From assembly GCA_002422395.1 (NCBI GenBank), contig DIUY01000030.1, positions 62,001 to 126,000 of the forward strand: DNA of 64,000 bases, given 5' to 3'. Made by a program: the position numbers and the translations under genes. Under the pieces are notes generated by a model. That model did not search any database, was not told the origin of the DNA, and saw nothing but the letters and a program-made list of their open reading frames with translations. The stretch's first letter is position 1, and every line of letters starts with the position of its first letter. Positions 1 through 8,318 of this stretch are shown one piece after another. Source of the stretch: Methylococcaceae bacterium UBA6146 (GTDB taxonomy: Bacteria; Pseudomonadota; Gammaproteobacteria; Methylococcales; Methylomonadaceae).

Positions 1-633
1 TTTTGCGCGGTCATAGGCGCGGATGGAAATCCGGCTGTATTCATCAGTGCCGGTCAGGGTTTCCAATAAGATGGCGCGTTCATCATCCGGCGCTTTTAAA
101 AATACGCTGAATTCGTTTTGCGCCAACAAAACTGCGCGGGTGAATTGCTCGAAACTTAAGCCCAGTATTTGGTGAATGGCGTCCAGCACTTCAGTTTTTG
201 TGCCGCCGATGCGTTGTCCATCGGATAAACCGGCCAGCTCCATTTCACTGGCTTGCAATTTGCCGGTAATTTTGCCGCGTGCCCGGCGCACACTCCAACG
301 GCTACGGTACTGTTTTTGGTCGTTGCCGATAAACTCGACTTCCGCGTACCCGTCAGCACAGCCACGCCGCAACAGATTGCGCACATCCTGCGGCGGCAAC
401 GTTTCATCGCCCACATCGGGCAAGCGCACCCCTTGCCCGGGCGCTTGTTGCAGGCGCGGGGTCTTGTCGTACAACGCCAGACATAACGTATCCAGTAGGG
501 TGCTTTTGCCGGCGCCAGTAGGGCCGCTGATGGCAAACAGGCCAGCCGAGACCAAGGGCGGCTGTTGGAAATCAATTGCAAATTCACCCGCCAATGACGC
601 CAGGTTTTTTCCGCGAATCGCCAGGATTTTCAT
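1..633 (-). CDS. sbcC: SbcC exonuclease subunit, N-terminal part (cut by window edge)
   Basis: This is the ATPase subunit of the SbcCD (Mre11-Rad50-like) nuclease, which cleaves hairpins and double-strand ends in DNA. Only the first 211 codons lie in the window and the reading frame is open to base 1. The protein starts MKILAIRGKNLASL. It shows the Rad50/SMC-type P-loop GPTGAGKST near residue 40 and, further on, the family-typical stretch LLAQNEFSVFLKAP. The start at 633 overlaps the sbcD stop by 4 bases (ATGA), so the two are co-transcribed. The coiled coil and C-terminal ATPase lobe lie outside the window. Confidence 0.95.
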   Translation of the reverse strand, partial: MKILAIRGKNLASLAGEFAIDFQQPPLVSAGLFAISGPTGAGKSTLLDTLCLALYDKTPRLQQAPGQGVRLPDVGDETLPPQDVRNLLRRGCADGYAEVEFIGNDQKQYRSRWSVRRARGKITGKLQASEMELAGLSDGQRIGGTKTEVLDAIHQILGLSFEQFTRAVLLAQNEFSVFLKAPDDERAILLETLTGTDEYSRISIRAYDRAK

Positions 634-1877
634 AAGTCGTCCTCAGCCGGTTCCAGCAGCAGCGTCTGAAAGGCTAGCAGCAACTCATTGGGCAAGGGGT
701 TGCCATATTGGGTCTGGTAATGTTTTTGCAAAATGGCTTCCGGTTGCATCTGGCTTAAATCCCCCAAGACGTTGTCGGTGAGAACATCTTGACTGCTGTC
801 CCCGCGCCGATAACTGGCATCGATACCGGCAAAACGCACCGGCTTGTCTTTTAAGGCATTTTCAATGGCTGTCCGTGCGCCGGGTTCGGGCGCATCATAA
901 CGTATGCGCACTTCCACAAAAGGGTGTTGCTCTACCGGAATAGCTACATCAGGAAATGGCCAATCCGCCAGCGCTTCTAATACGTCAGCTAACGGTGCGG
1001 GCTGTGTGGGGATGCGCAACAATTCGACGGCTCTGGGGACGGGGATGGATGTGATGGACTTGAGGTGTGCGCCGTCCAGTTCGATGTGTATGACCTGATG
1101 ATGATAATGGGTTTCCGCAAATGACAGCGGTATCGGACTGCCGCTATAGCGGATCCACTCCTTGCCGCCGACCGCTTGGGCCAAGTGCAGATGACCCAAG
1201 GCCGCATAAGCGATACGTTCGTCAAACATGGCGGCGGACAGCATTTCCAGGCCACCAATCACAATGCGCCGTTCCGAATCTTGGGACACATTGCCGCCTT
1301 GCAAATGGCAATGCCCCAAGGCCACAATGGCTTGGTCGGGCTTGCGCTTGTCCAATGCGAATTGCAGCGTTTGCCGATACAGCGCCGCCACACCCGTCAG
1401 ATACGCCTCGCCCTCGCCTTCGACACGCGGCACATCGCCAGGCCGCAAAAAAGGTACGGCCAGACACCATGCTTTAAGCTGGTTATGGCGGTCATGCAAG
1501 GGTATAAGCAATTGCTCAAGGTTAATTTCACCCTGCGGGTTCCGCCGGGTTTGCCCCACCACTAGAGTGTCAAAAAAATCCAGCAAGGGCGACGGCGCTT
1601 CCAAACGGCTTGGCGAGTCGTGGTTGCCGGCAATCAGCACGATGCGCAAATGCGGCGCGGCCTCGCGTGCCGCTTGCAAGAAGCGGTACAACTGTTTTTG
1701 GGAGGCCGAAGAGGGGTTGGCGTTATCGAAAATATCCCCGCACACCAGCAACGCATCACTATCATTTGTTTGGATTTGCAATAACAGCCAATCCAAAAAG
1801 CATTGATGCTCGTAAGAACGGTCATAACCACGCAGATTTTGGCCTAAATGCCAATCTGAGGAATGCAGGATTTTCAA
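630..1877 (-). CDS. sbcD: SbcD exonuclease subunit
   Basis: This is the metallophosphoesterase nuclease subunit of SbcCD. Its metal-binding motifs run in the usual order: SSDWHLGQ at the N-terminus, then VCGDIFDNAN, AGNHDSPSRLE, LGHCHLQGG and ALGHLHLAQ. The product is 415 aa, about the usual length. I chose a TTG start at 1877 because it gives the family N-terminus (LKILHSSDWHLG) and has AGAGGGG about six bases upstream. A GTG-type start at 1925 would add 16 residues with no family match. It lies upstream of and overlaps sbcC, forming an sbcDC operon. Confidence 0.95.
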   Translation of the reverse strand: MKILHSSDWHLGQNLRGYDRSYEHQCFLDWLLLQIQTNDSDALLVCGDIFDNANPSSASQKQLYRFLQAAREAAPHLRIVLIAGNHDSPSRLEAPSPLLDFFDTLVVGQTRRNPQGEINLEQLLIPLHDRHNQLKAWCLAVPFLRPGDVPRVEGEGEAYLTGVAALYRQTLQFALDKRKPDQAIVALGHCHLQGGNVSQDSERRIVIGGLEMLSAAMFDERIAYAALGHLHLAQAVGGKEWIRYSGSPIPLSFAETHYHHQVIHIELDGAHLKSITSIPVPRAVELLRIPTQPAPLADVLEALADWPFPDVAIPVEQHPFVEVRIRYDAPEPGARTAIENALKDKPVRFAGIDASYRRGDSSQDVLTDNVLGDLSQMQPEAILQKHYQTQYGNPLPNELLLAFQTLLLEPAEDDL

Positions 1878-1972
1878 AGTGTCCCCTCTAAAAAGCAATG
1901 TTGAATTAATACCGGATTTAACCACATAAATTCTACAAATTAAGTAATTATGAATAAGTTTTTTGGCACAAA

Positions 1973-2005
1973 ACGACTGCGCGTCCTTTGAGGACGGGCA
2001 GTCGT
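1973..2005. repeat. 33-bp hairpin repeat, also found at 41409-41441
   Basis: This is an inverted repeat: ACGACTGC, one mismatch, CGTCC, a short loop, then the complementary arm. The reverse complement recurs almost exactly at 41409-41441, where it is the core of a MITE-like element. It lies in the 1878-2299 intergenic region just before another repeat. It could act as a terminator-like structure, but it is more likely a mobile palindromic repeat. Confidence 0.75.
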
Positions 2006-2020
2006 AGCCCTAAAACTTTT

Positions 2021-2184
2021 CTGATTAGTAAGATACTTCAGCTAAAGCTCAGAATACGTCGTTCCGGCATGGATTGCCGGAACCCAAAAGCCATGGAAGG
2101 CTTACAATAATTACATCCATGTGATCTGGATACCGGCAGTCCATGCCGGTATGACGTTGTTGCTGAAGCATCTTTATAATCAGG
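2021..2184. mobile_element. MITE-like element with 9-bp target duplication
   Basis: This is a non-coding element of about 164 bp. Its imperfect terminal inverted repeats are CTGATTAGTAAGATACTTCA at the left and the matching inverse ending in TAATCAGG at the right. It is flanked by the 9-bp direct repeat AAAACTTTT at 2012-2020 and 2185-2193. Inside is a second inverted pair built on CCGGCATGGATTGCCGG. The same termini bound the element at 41556-41638. No transposase is visible here, so it would need one supplied in trans. Confidence 0.8.
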
Positions 2185-2241
2185 AAAACTTTTGAGTATG
2201 TACTTAGCGTAATTTGCTTTCATGGGCAAAATGGAAGGCAT

Positions 2242-2282
2242 AAAAAAAAGGGGGGCGCTGAAAACAGGCCCCCCTTTTTTTT
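2242..2282. terminator. Bidirectional rho-independent terminator
   Basis: Eight A's and a run of six G's are followed by a GCGCTGAAAACAG loop region, then CCCCCC and eight T's. It is a near-perfect terminator readable on both strands. It lies just beyond the 3' end of the minus-strand gene at 2300-2626. Confidence 0.85.
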
Positions 2283-2299
2283 ATGGGTAGAAAAATTAT

Positions 2300-2626
2300 T
2301 TATTCTTTTACCGCATTAGCAATTTCGTTAAATGCTTCAACTCTTGCCTTACCCGTTTTCATCAGATCAACACCCGTATCAATCACTAGCTTGCATAAAT
2401 CAGGCATTTTATAAACCATCATACACACATAACCGACGGCTGGAATGGCAATTAAAGCACCAATAAAACCATGCAGCCCGATAACACCCAGCAGTTTTAT
2501 CAGTAAAGCAATGGCATCAAGCGGCAACAAAACCATCGCGCCAAAATAAGCGATCACCATAAAAGTGAATAGCACAAAAACAATAAACTGAAGTAGCCTT
2601 ACCAACGCAACGTTAACTTTTTTCAT
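2300..2626 (-). CDS. Small membrane protein of unknown function
   Basis: This 108-aa protein has two or three hydrophobic segments (about residues 8-37, 40-63 and 65-77). It ends in a soluble tail rich in charged residues (DLMKTGKARVEAFNEIANAVKE). I do not recognise the family. It is followed by a strong terminator at 2242-2282 and so looks like a single-gene unit. A second possible frame just upstream (2623-2814) overlaps the rhomboid gene and is probably not coding. The membrane location is read from the sequence; the role is unknown. Confidence 0.65.
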   Translation of the reverse strand: MKKVNVALVRLLQFIVFVLFTFMVIAYFGAMVLLPLDAIALLIKLLGVIGLHGFIGALIAIPAVGYVCMMVYKMPDLCKLVIDTGVDLMKTGKARVEAFNEIANAVKE

Positions 2627-2738
2627 AGTAGTTTCAATATCCTGATAACTTTAAGAAGCTTTTTTTGTGGTTTTTTTTTAAAAAGCCCCACTTTTTTAAG
2701 CCGCGAATTATACCCCAAGCTACCGGAATTCAGTATTT

Positions 2739-3410
2739 TTATTGCCTTTGCCAAGGTTTTAAAAAAAACCGGTAACCTAAAGAGCCGGCAATAAAGCCGC
2801 CTAAATGCGCCCACCAGGCAACATCCACCGGGGTGTCCTGAAACAGCATTGCAGTGGTTGCATTATGCAGTTGCCAAAGTATCCATACGCCTAAAAAAGC
2901 AATGGCGGGCACATGTAAAACAATCGGCGGAATCAGGACTACGACGCGCTCAAGCGGATACAGAAAAAAATAGGCGCCCAATACCCCTGCTATGGCACCC
3001 GATGCGCCCACCACCGGAATGGCGAGATGCGGGTCAAAATACCATTGCAAAAAGGTGGCGAAAATGCCGCATAACAAATAAAAGGCCAAAAACGGCAGAT
3101 GCCCCATGCGGTCTTCGACATTATCGGCAAAAATCCACAAAAACCACAAGTTCATCAATAAATGCAGCCAGCTGGCATGCAAAAACAAGTTGGTCATAAA
3201 CGACAAATAGCCATCGAAGGGTAAATTAAAGCTGCCGGCCCAGCCATTTTCATAACGGCTAGGCACCATCCCATAAAGATAGATCAAACGTGTGCTTAAC
3301 GCATCAGGCATAAAATACATCGTGACAAATACACATGTGCAAATTGCCATTATCACCCAAGTCATAATAGGCTTTGAATAACAGGGGGCAGTGTCTCTAA
3401 TAGGTATCAT
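2739..3410 (-). CDS. Rhomboid-family intramembrane serine protease
   Basis: This is a predicted inner-membrane serine protease of 223 aa with about six transmembrane helices. The catalytic serine sits in GASGA (Ser137) and the catalytic histidine in AHLGGFIAG (His202). The L1/TM2 region contains the typical HASWLHLLMNLWFLWIF stretch with the conserved His and Asn. Rhomboids cut membrane-spanning substrates near the membrane surface. The substrate here cannot be told from the sequence. The start at 3410 (MIPIRDTAPC) gives a normal N-terminus for this bacterial group. Confidence 0.92.
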   Translation of the reverse strand: MIPIRDTAPCYSKPIMTWVIMAICTCVFVTMYFMPDALSTRLIYLYGMVPSRYENGWAGSFNLPFDGYLSFMTNLFLHASWLHLLMNLWFLWIFADNVEDRMGHLPFLAFYLLCGIFATFLQWYFDPHLAIPVVGASGAIAGVLGAYFFLYPLERVVVLIPPIVLHVPAIAFLGVWILWQLHNATTAMLFQDTPVDVAWWAHLGGFIAGSLGYRFFLKPWQRQ

Positions 3411-3557
3411 TGTCGTTATCCTGCGGTTGTTCCGAATGGCTTAAGCTTAACAGCTATACGCCAATTGGCAATCAATGCCAACAGTTATGCTGGCTCATAG
3501 GGGGCAAATAGGGCGAACGGAAAAACACGCCAAACTAGCTGTCCGGCGGCAGATTAA

Positions 3558-3683
3558 CCCAACTTTGCCTACAACGAAGCCACCGAATTTATCATCACGC
3601 AAAAACTGCGTAAGCGACTGACATGGCCGCAACTGGCGCAAGCCATTGGCCAGAGCAAGGAGTGGACAACAGCCGCATTTGTT
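3558..3683 (+). pseudogene. Remnant of a cyanase (cynS) N-terminal region
   Basis: In the 380-bp gap between the rhomboid and helicase genes, one plus-strand frame reads NEATEFIITQKLRKRLTW and then AQAIGQSKEWTTAA. This resembles the helix-turn-helix N-terminal domain of cyanase, whose family carries an IGxSKEWTTAALLGQ-like stretch. There is no start codon, a stop lies at 3555, and the similarity ends after about 42 codons, before any catalytic domain. I call it a decayed fragment. The match is from memory of the family, not a search. Confidence 0.55.
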
Positions 3684-3790
3684 CTCCGCCCCCCACTAGT
3701 GGGGGCCGGCCATTAATGTGTGTTTTTTTACCGATGGACTTCAAACGCCTTATAATGCCCGATACTTTATAACACATTGATTTCCCGAAC

Positions 3791-5119
3791 ATGCAGCCTG
3801 ACTTAACCCCCCCGCTTTCATTTGCCGATTTCCAGCTTGACGGACAACTCCTGTCCGCCATTTCGCAATTGGGCTTCACCCGGCCCACCCCCGTCCAACA
3901 ACATGCCATCCCCTTGGCATTGACCCATAAAGACCTGTTGGTCAGTGCCGAAACGGGTAGCGGCAAAACCGCCGCATTTTTGCTGCCCACTTTGCACCGG
4001 CTTCTGACCGAGCGTTCCACACTGTTTGGCACACGGGCATTGATACTTTCGCCCACCCGCGAACTGGCCCGACAGACATTTGACCATTGCCGTCAATTAG
4101 CCCAATTTACCCAACTAAAAATTGGCCTGATTACCGGCGGGGAAGATTTTAAGCAGCAGCAAGGCACACTACGTAGAAATGCCGGGATCATCATTGTGAC
4201 CCCCGGGCGTTTGTTGGAGCTGATGGAGCAAAACGCACCCGATTTCAGTCACTTGGATGTGCTGATTCTCGATGAGGCCGACCGTATGCTCGATATGGGT
4301 TTTAACGACGCCGTCATGACGATTGCCGGGCGCTGTAACAAAGAACGGCAAACCCTATTGTTTTCTGCAACATTGACCCATTACGGAGTGATTAAAATAG
4401 CCGATAAGCTGTTGAAAAATCACAAAGTTGTCGCATTAAACACCCTGCATGACGGGCATAGCAATATTCAGCAGCAAATCGTCTTGGCGGATGATAACGA
4501 CCATAAACAAAAATTGCTGGCCTGGCTGCTGTTGCATGAAACCTATGACAAAGCCTTGGTGTTCAGCAATACCCGCGTGAAAGCAATTGAACTGGAAGGT
4601 ATGCTTCGTGCGCACGGTGTTCGGGTATGCGTCCTGCATGGCGAAATGGATCATCAAGACCGTAAGCGCACAATGGCGCTGTTCCGTGATGGCGTTGTCA
4701 ACGCTTTGGTGTCCACTGACCTTGCCGCCCGTGGCTTGGACGTGAAGGGCATTAATCTGGTGATTAATTTTGACATTCCCAGAAACGGCATTGATTACAT
4801 CCATCGTATAGGCCGGACAGGGCGGGCCGATGAGCAAGGTGTGACCCTTGCTTTAGTAAAAAGCACCGAATGGAATTTGATGTCCAGTATTGCGCGGTTT
4901 TTAAAGCAAACCTTTGAACGCCGCACAATCAAAGAATTGGAAGGCAGCTATAAGGGGCCCAAAAAACTCAAATCGTCAGGTAAAGCCGCAGGCGTAAAAA
5001 AGAAAACAGTGCCTAAAAAAACCGTTGCCGAAAAGGTTAAAGTCCGCCATAGGGACAAGAAAAATATCGGCAAACGCCGTGTTCCCAGCAATAAACCAGA
5101 GCCTAACACGGCAGGGTAG
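3791..5119 (+). CDS. DEAD-box ATP-dependent RNA helicase, RhlE-like
   Basis: This 442-aa cytoplasmic RNA helicase keeps the full motif set: the Q motif (GFTRPTPVQQHAIP), motif I AETGSGKT, PTRELARQ, TPGRLLE, motif II DEADRMLDMGF, motif III SATL, then STDLAARGLD and HRIGRTGRAD. The tail from about residue 385 is very basic (many Lys/Arg, e.g. KKKTVPKKTV) and probably binds RNA. Such enzymes remodel RNA in ribosome assembly or mRNA decay. It resembles RhlE more than SrmB or DbpA in length and motif spacing, but I cannot fix the subfamily. A MITE-like repeat begins 16 bp after the stop. Confidence 0.92.
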   Translation: MQPDLTPPLSFADFQLDGQLLSAISQLGFTRPTPVQQHAIPLALTHKDLLVSAETGSGKTAAFLLPTLHRLLTERSTLFGTRALILSPTRELARQTFDHCRQLAQFTQLKIGLITGGEDFKQQQGTLRRNAGIIIVTPGRLLELMEQNAPDFSHLDVLILDEADRMLDMGFNDAVMTIAGRCNKERQTLLFSATLTHYGVIKIADKLLKNHKVVALNTLHDGHSNIQQQIVLADDNDHKQKLLAWLLLHETYDKALVFSNTRVKAIELEGMLRAHGVRVCVLHGEMDHQDRKRTMALFRDGVVNALVSTDLAARGLDVKGINLVINFDIPRNGIDYIHRIGRTGRADEQGVTLALVKSTEWNLMSSIARFLKQTFERRTIKELEGSYKGPKKLKSSGKAAGVKKKTVPKKTVAEKVKVRHRDKKNIGKRRVPSNKPEPNTAG

Positions 5120-5134
5120 CCCCCCCGTTTTGGG

Positions 5135-5330
5135 CATAGGTATCTACACAAGTCTAAAGGTCGTCATTCCGGCACGGATTGCCGGAATCTAGGTCACATG
5201 GATATGAATCTCTGATCTAGCATTGCAGCTAAATCAAACACTTATGTATTGTGAAGTTACCATCCTTGGCTCTGGATTCCGGCAATCCGTGCCGGAATGA
5301 CGGCTAATAAAACTTGTGTAGATACTTATG
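5135..5330. mobile_element. MITE-like element with 9-bp target duplication
   Basis: This 196-bp non-coding element has ends of CATAGGTATCTACACAAGT and its inverse (CATAAGTATCTACACAAGT read from the right). It is flanked by the exact 9-bp direct repeat CGTTTTGGG at 5126-5134 and 5331-5339. Within it lies a further inverted pair, roughly 5163-5187 and 5277-5302, built on TTCCGGCACGGATTGCCGG. That inner motif is shared with the element at 2021-2184. No open reading frame of note is present. Confidence 0.82.
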
Positions 5331-5344
5331 CGTTTTGGGGGTGG

Positions 5345-5653
5345 TTAATGGCCCTGGCCACGCTGCTTAAGTTCACGCTGCATCAGGCCATAAAGCCCTT
5401 CCACCTTGTCACGCGCCCACGGGGTTTTGCGTAAAAACTTTAAGCTGGAGGTGATGCTGGGATCATTGCTAAAACAGCGGATAGGAATACGTTCGGCCAA
5501 CTCTGCCCAACCGTAATGCGCAACCAAAGCGGTGACTATGGCTTCTAAAGTTAGGCCATGTAAAGAGTTGTTACGTTGTTTGATTGGTTTGGCAGGCATT
5601 TTTACGGTTTGGCTGGCGGGGGTGTCTATCCGCATGTTATTTGGTGTTTTCAT
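5345..5653 (-). CDS. VF530 family (DUF2132) DNA-binding protein
   Basis: This 102-aa protein has a family core that is easy to recognise: [18 protein letters not shown], then [19 protein letters not shown] and [10 protein letters not shown] variable 30-residue N-terminal extension precedes it. VF530 proteins are small and helical and are thought to bind DNA; no precise role is established. The gene lies alone beside the MITE-like element, which ends 14 bp beyond its stop codon. Confidence 0.9.
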   Translation of the reverse strand: MKTPNNMRIDTPASQTVKMPAKPIKQRNNSLHGLTLEAIVTALVAHYGWAELAERIPIRCFSNDPSITSSLKFLRKTPWARDKVEGLYGLMQRELKQRGQGH

Positions 5654-5982
5654 GGCTATTTTTTGGTCAGGTGGTCGGTGTTTTCACCGCAGGGCTAGTG
5701 TGTAAGTCTAAGGTTACACTCAGGCTTTACCCTACTTAATGTGGAATAAACCGGCTGTTGTCACAAAATTCGCCGGTCTGGTGGAGTAAAAGTGCAACAT
5801 AAAAACTGGTTTGAGTCGGGCGGATCCGCATTGGTCTTGTTGTTTGAAAAATAGCCGATCCGTTTTGATTCAAGTGGTGACCCGCTTCCAAAGTCTTTTA
5901 AGCCATAAAGGGATGCTATCTCTGGGAGCTTGCAGGGGCTTGTTTAATGGTTAAATATTCAACCCCGCCCAACTGCGTTCGA
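5654..5982. other. Intergenic region with no recognisable gene
   Basis: These 329 bp lie between two minus-strand genes. I see no coding frame with family similarity, no strong terminator and no clear repeat. It presumably holds the promoter of the VF530 gene. Confidence 0.6.
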
Positions 5983-6651
5983 TTAGCCTGTTTGCTCACC
6001 CGCTTCTTCGGTGGCCGCTTCTGGCTCTGCTACAGGTACAGGTTTTTGGGTTAATGCTTCTATAAATGCGTTAAACCAGTCTTGCCCTTTAACGTTATTT
6101 AAATCAGGGTCGTTAATTATCTCTTCGGCGAGGACAGGCAAACTGCCTTTTTCTTTGGCGTTTTCCAATGCTTTCAAACACGCCTCCTGATCGTTGCGTA
6201 GCGCGTAAATACAGGCCAAATTATAAGAAGCTGTCCCTGACTGTATCGCATTAGCGGTTTCAAACTGTTTTTTGGCCAAGCCGTACAATTTATCATCGGG
6301 CTTGGCTTCACTAAGCCGCGCCAAATCCATATAGGCAACCCCGCCATTAATTGCCGCAGCCAAGTAATTAGGGTTAATCAACAAACAAAAAGCAAATTTA
6401 TTGATGGCGTCCTGATAGATTTCCACCGCCTCCTCACCGGTTTTGGTTTTTGCTTGGTGCAATAAGGCGAAACCCCAGTTATATAAAGCATCTGCCCGTA
6501 ATAGATCGTCCAGCAAGACTTCCGCGTAACCTTTATAAGCGCCTTTAAATAAGTTGTCGGCTGTGCCGCCTTCGCTGTTACGCGCCTGTTCGGTTTGCTT
6601 TATGGTTGAGTTCAGCTTAGATCTTTTGGTGAATGAGGCTATCAACGACAT
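5983..6651 (-). CDS. Tetratricopeptide-repeat (TPR) protein
   Basis: This 222-aa soluble protein has no signal peptide. TPR-like helical pairs run from about residue 40 to 170. Examples are ADALYNWGFALLHQAKTK, INPNYLAAAINGGVAYMDLA and SYNLACIYALRNDQEACLKAL. It ends with an acidic, proline-rich tail. TPRs mediate protein-protein contacts. A helical stretch (LPVLAEEIINDPDLNNVKGQ) follows the repeats and is common in such proteins. The function is unknown. Codon 1 at 6651 has a GGAGCAA-like site upstream. Confidence 0.8.
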   Translation of the reverse strand: MSLIASFTKRSKLNSTIKQTEQARNSEGGTADNLFKGAYKGYAEVLLDDLLRADALYNWGFALLHQAKTKTGEEAVEIYQDAINKFAFCLLINPNYLAAAINGGVAYMDLARLSEAKPDDKLYGLAKKQFETANAIQSGTASYNLACIYALRNDQEACLKALENAKEKGSLPVLAEEIINDPDLNNVKGQDWFNAFIEALTQKPVPVAEPEAATEEAGEQTG

Positions 6652-6775
6652 GGCTTATTGCTCCTGATTGGATGGGTTAAAAGCATCATTATAGAACAAC
6701 AATGCCCCCGCTAACGACACCATCAAATTTAAAGCCAATTAAACGATGTGGGGTGGCATTGCGCTTGTTCAGCCT

Positions 6776-6852
6776 GTAGCTTGGGTTGGCGCGAGGAAAC
6801 CCAATATATCGGTGTTGTAATTGTTGGGGTTCGCACACTCGCCCCAACCTAC
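6776..6852. repeat. Inverted repeat of the GTAGGTTGGGGT family
   Basis: The left arm (GTAGCTTGGGTTGGCGCGAG) and right arm (inverse of GTAGGTTGGGGCGAGTGTGC) form a dispersed palindromic repeat. Related copies lie at 7471-7508 and 15151-15233. It sits in the 6652-6940 gap between the TPR and PepSY genes. Confidence 0.65.
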
Positions 6853-6940
6853 GGGTGGCCTACCAGGCCAAAACAAATTGTGACTTTTGATGGCAATTGG
6901 TTTAGATTGTTTTTTCACAAACTTACCGAGGTATTTAGCC

Positions 6941-7462
6941 ATGAAAACGTCAACCCTTTTTGCCGCCACGGGCCTACTGTTCGCCGCTCACTTCAGCACG
7001 GCTTATGCCCAATACCCGCAAACCAAATTTAGCATCGAACATTGCCTGCATGAGGCACTCGCCGTGAAAAATGGAGGTTTGGTAAAAGTCGAATTAAAAA
7101 TTGAAAACAACGTCCCCACCTATGAATTCGATATAGAGACCGCCGATGGTAAGGCTTGGGACATCGAATGCAATACCGAAACCGGCAAAATCACCGAAAT
7201 CGAACAGGAAGTGAAAAACGCCGACGACCCTTTGTTTAAGGCAAAACGAAAAGTAAGCGAAGATGAAGCCCGCAAGATCGCCTTAACCGCCTATGAGGGG
7301 GAGATTATCGAGGTTGAATATGAAATTGAGGAAGACGGAGCGGCTTCTTATGAGTTTGACATCAAGACCAAAAATGGCAAGGAAATGAAAGTTGAAGTGG
7401 ATGCCACTAGCGGTAAGATTGTTGAGGCTAATGCCGAGATTTATCAAATAGGGGGTGAATAA
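6941..7462 (+). CDS. Periplasmic protein with two PepSY domains
   Basis: This 173-aa exported protein begins with a signal peptide ([23 protein letters not shown], cleavage probably before QYPQ). Two similar PepSY-type repeats follow, about residues 30-95 and 103-170. Each has the pattern '[16 protein letters not shown]' or '[16 protein letters not shown]' and ends 'TGKI' or 'SGKI'. PepSY domains are associated with inhibition of peptidases or with extracytoplasmic binding. The role here is not known. The start at 6941 has GAGG ten bases upstream and gives the signal peptide at the very N-terminus. The protein is acidic. Confidence 0.85.
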   Translation: MKTSTLFAATGLLFAAHFSTAYAQYPQTKFSIEHCLHEALAVKNGGLVKVELKIENNVPTYEFDIETADGKAWDIECNTETGKITEIEQEVKNADDPLFKAKRKVSEDEARKIALTAYEGEIIEVEYEIEEDGAASYEFDIKTKNGKEMKVEVDATSGKIVEANAEIYQIGGE

Positions 7463-7475
7463 TAGCCACTGGTAG

Positions 7476-7508
7476 GTTGGGGTGACGCAAGTAACCCCAA
7501 CATTTTTA
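7476..7508 (+). terminator. Hairpin followed by T-run after the PepSY gene
   Basis: GTTGGGGT and ACCCCAAC form an 8-bp perfect stem (7476-7483 with 7494-7501), followed by CATTTTT. It is made from one copy of the GTAGGTTGGGGTGA repeat family, so a repeat may have been co-opted as terminator. Confidence 0.6.
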
Positions 7509-7598
7509 GGGCTTCGATGTGTGACATTTACCCCAACGGGCTGCCTGGTACGATGGAACTGGGTGGCTAGCTTGGGTTAGTGCGGTTTTCAGGCCAAA

Positions 7599-7793
7599 CT
7601 ATTTCGTCAAAATCAGTTTGTCATTGCTAGTGATACGAAGGCGGTATTCTTCATTGTTGTGTTCGATAACGATTTCATTTTGGCTGCCAAACAATTCGTC
7701 ACTGCCGACCCGCCGCCTTTCCGAGGGCGCTTCCAGCTTTACAATCACGACTCTCTGGCGATTGGTCTGCAAGTTGCCAGTTGTGTTTTTCAT
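7599..7793 (-). CDS. hemP: Hemin uptake protein HemP
   Basis: This 64-aa protein has the family core at its C-terminal half: SDELFGSQNEIVIEHNNEEY, then RLRITSNDKLILTK. HemP is a small cytoplasmic protein of iron/heme uptake loci, reported elsewhere to be needed for or to promote heme-receptor expression. Here it is the second gene of a minus-strand unit downstream of the 92-aa gene at 7818-8096, with a Fur box further upstream. No heme receptor gene is adjacent. Confidence 0.85.
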   Translation of the reverse strand: MKNTTGNLQTNRQRVVIVKLEAPSERRRVGSDELFGSQNEIVIEHNNEEYRLRITSNDKLILTK

Positions 7794-7817
7794 TGGATTG
7801 TGCCCAAGTCCTGTCGC

Positions 7818-8096
7818 TTAGTGGTACTTAGAAGACGGGAACTCGCGGACATTTTGTTGCGCCAATAAAAAATCCGTGACTTTTTGCCAATGTTCGAGCA
7901 GTTGCAAGTACATTTCACGGCTGGCAGAAACTTGCTCAAGGTCGGGGTGCGCAACCAAATGGCTGAGTTGATGGACAATCAAGTGCGCCAATTTTGGGCA
8001 ATGATGCCCGTTGATAAATTGGGTCATCGAAAAGCACGTTGCCGCATGTAACCTGATCAATTCGGTTTTTTCAGGGGTTGTCGGTTGATTAAGCAT
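7818..8096 (-). CDS. Small protein of unknown function, co-transcribed with hemP
   Basis: This 92-aa soluble protein is rich in histidine (about ten His, several in the stretch TQFINGHHCPKLAHLIVHQL) and has two cysteines. I do not recognise a named family. It lies between a Fur box and hemP, so iron control is likely. Metal or heme binding is only a guess from composition. I chose the start at 8096 (MLNQPTTPEK) because the longer frame to 8165 adds an unlikely cysteine-rich leader. Confidence 0.65.
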   Translation of the reverse strand: MLNQPTTPEKTELIRLHAATCFSMTQFINGHHCPKLAHLIVHQLSHLVAHPDLEQVSASREMYLQLLEHWQKVTDFLLAQQNVREFPSSKYH

Positions 8097-8208
8097 AATT
8101 GTTGCCTGTGGATGTTTGAGGGTCGCTGAAAAAATGTTTAATGCACAGTGAACACAGTATTCCATTGTGCATTAAACCAAGGTGGCGAGAGGTCATTCAT
8201 CGCTCGAA

Positions 8209-8227
8209 ACAAATGATAATCATTATC
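8209..8227 (-). promoter_or_regulatory. Fur box upstream of the hemP unit
   Basis: The core ATGATAATCATTATC matches 15 of 15 positions of the right part of the classic 19-bp Fur operator, about 16 of 19 overall. It lies some 110 bp upstream of the 92-aa gene and hemP on the minus strand. Fur with iron would repress this promoter. Confidence 0.85.
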
Positions 8228-8318
8228 GTTTGTCTTTGCAACAATTTTTTGCACATTGACGTTTAACTCCCCAGCTTACGAAAATGAATGGCTGCGGGTG
8301 GGGTAGAAAACCTACCGT

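Noticed and set aside
2623..2814. 63-aa minus-strand frame beside the rhomboid gene
   Set aside because: Overlaps the rhomboid gene in another frame, is Lys-rich from A/T runs and has no family match.
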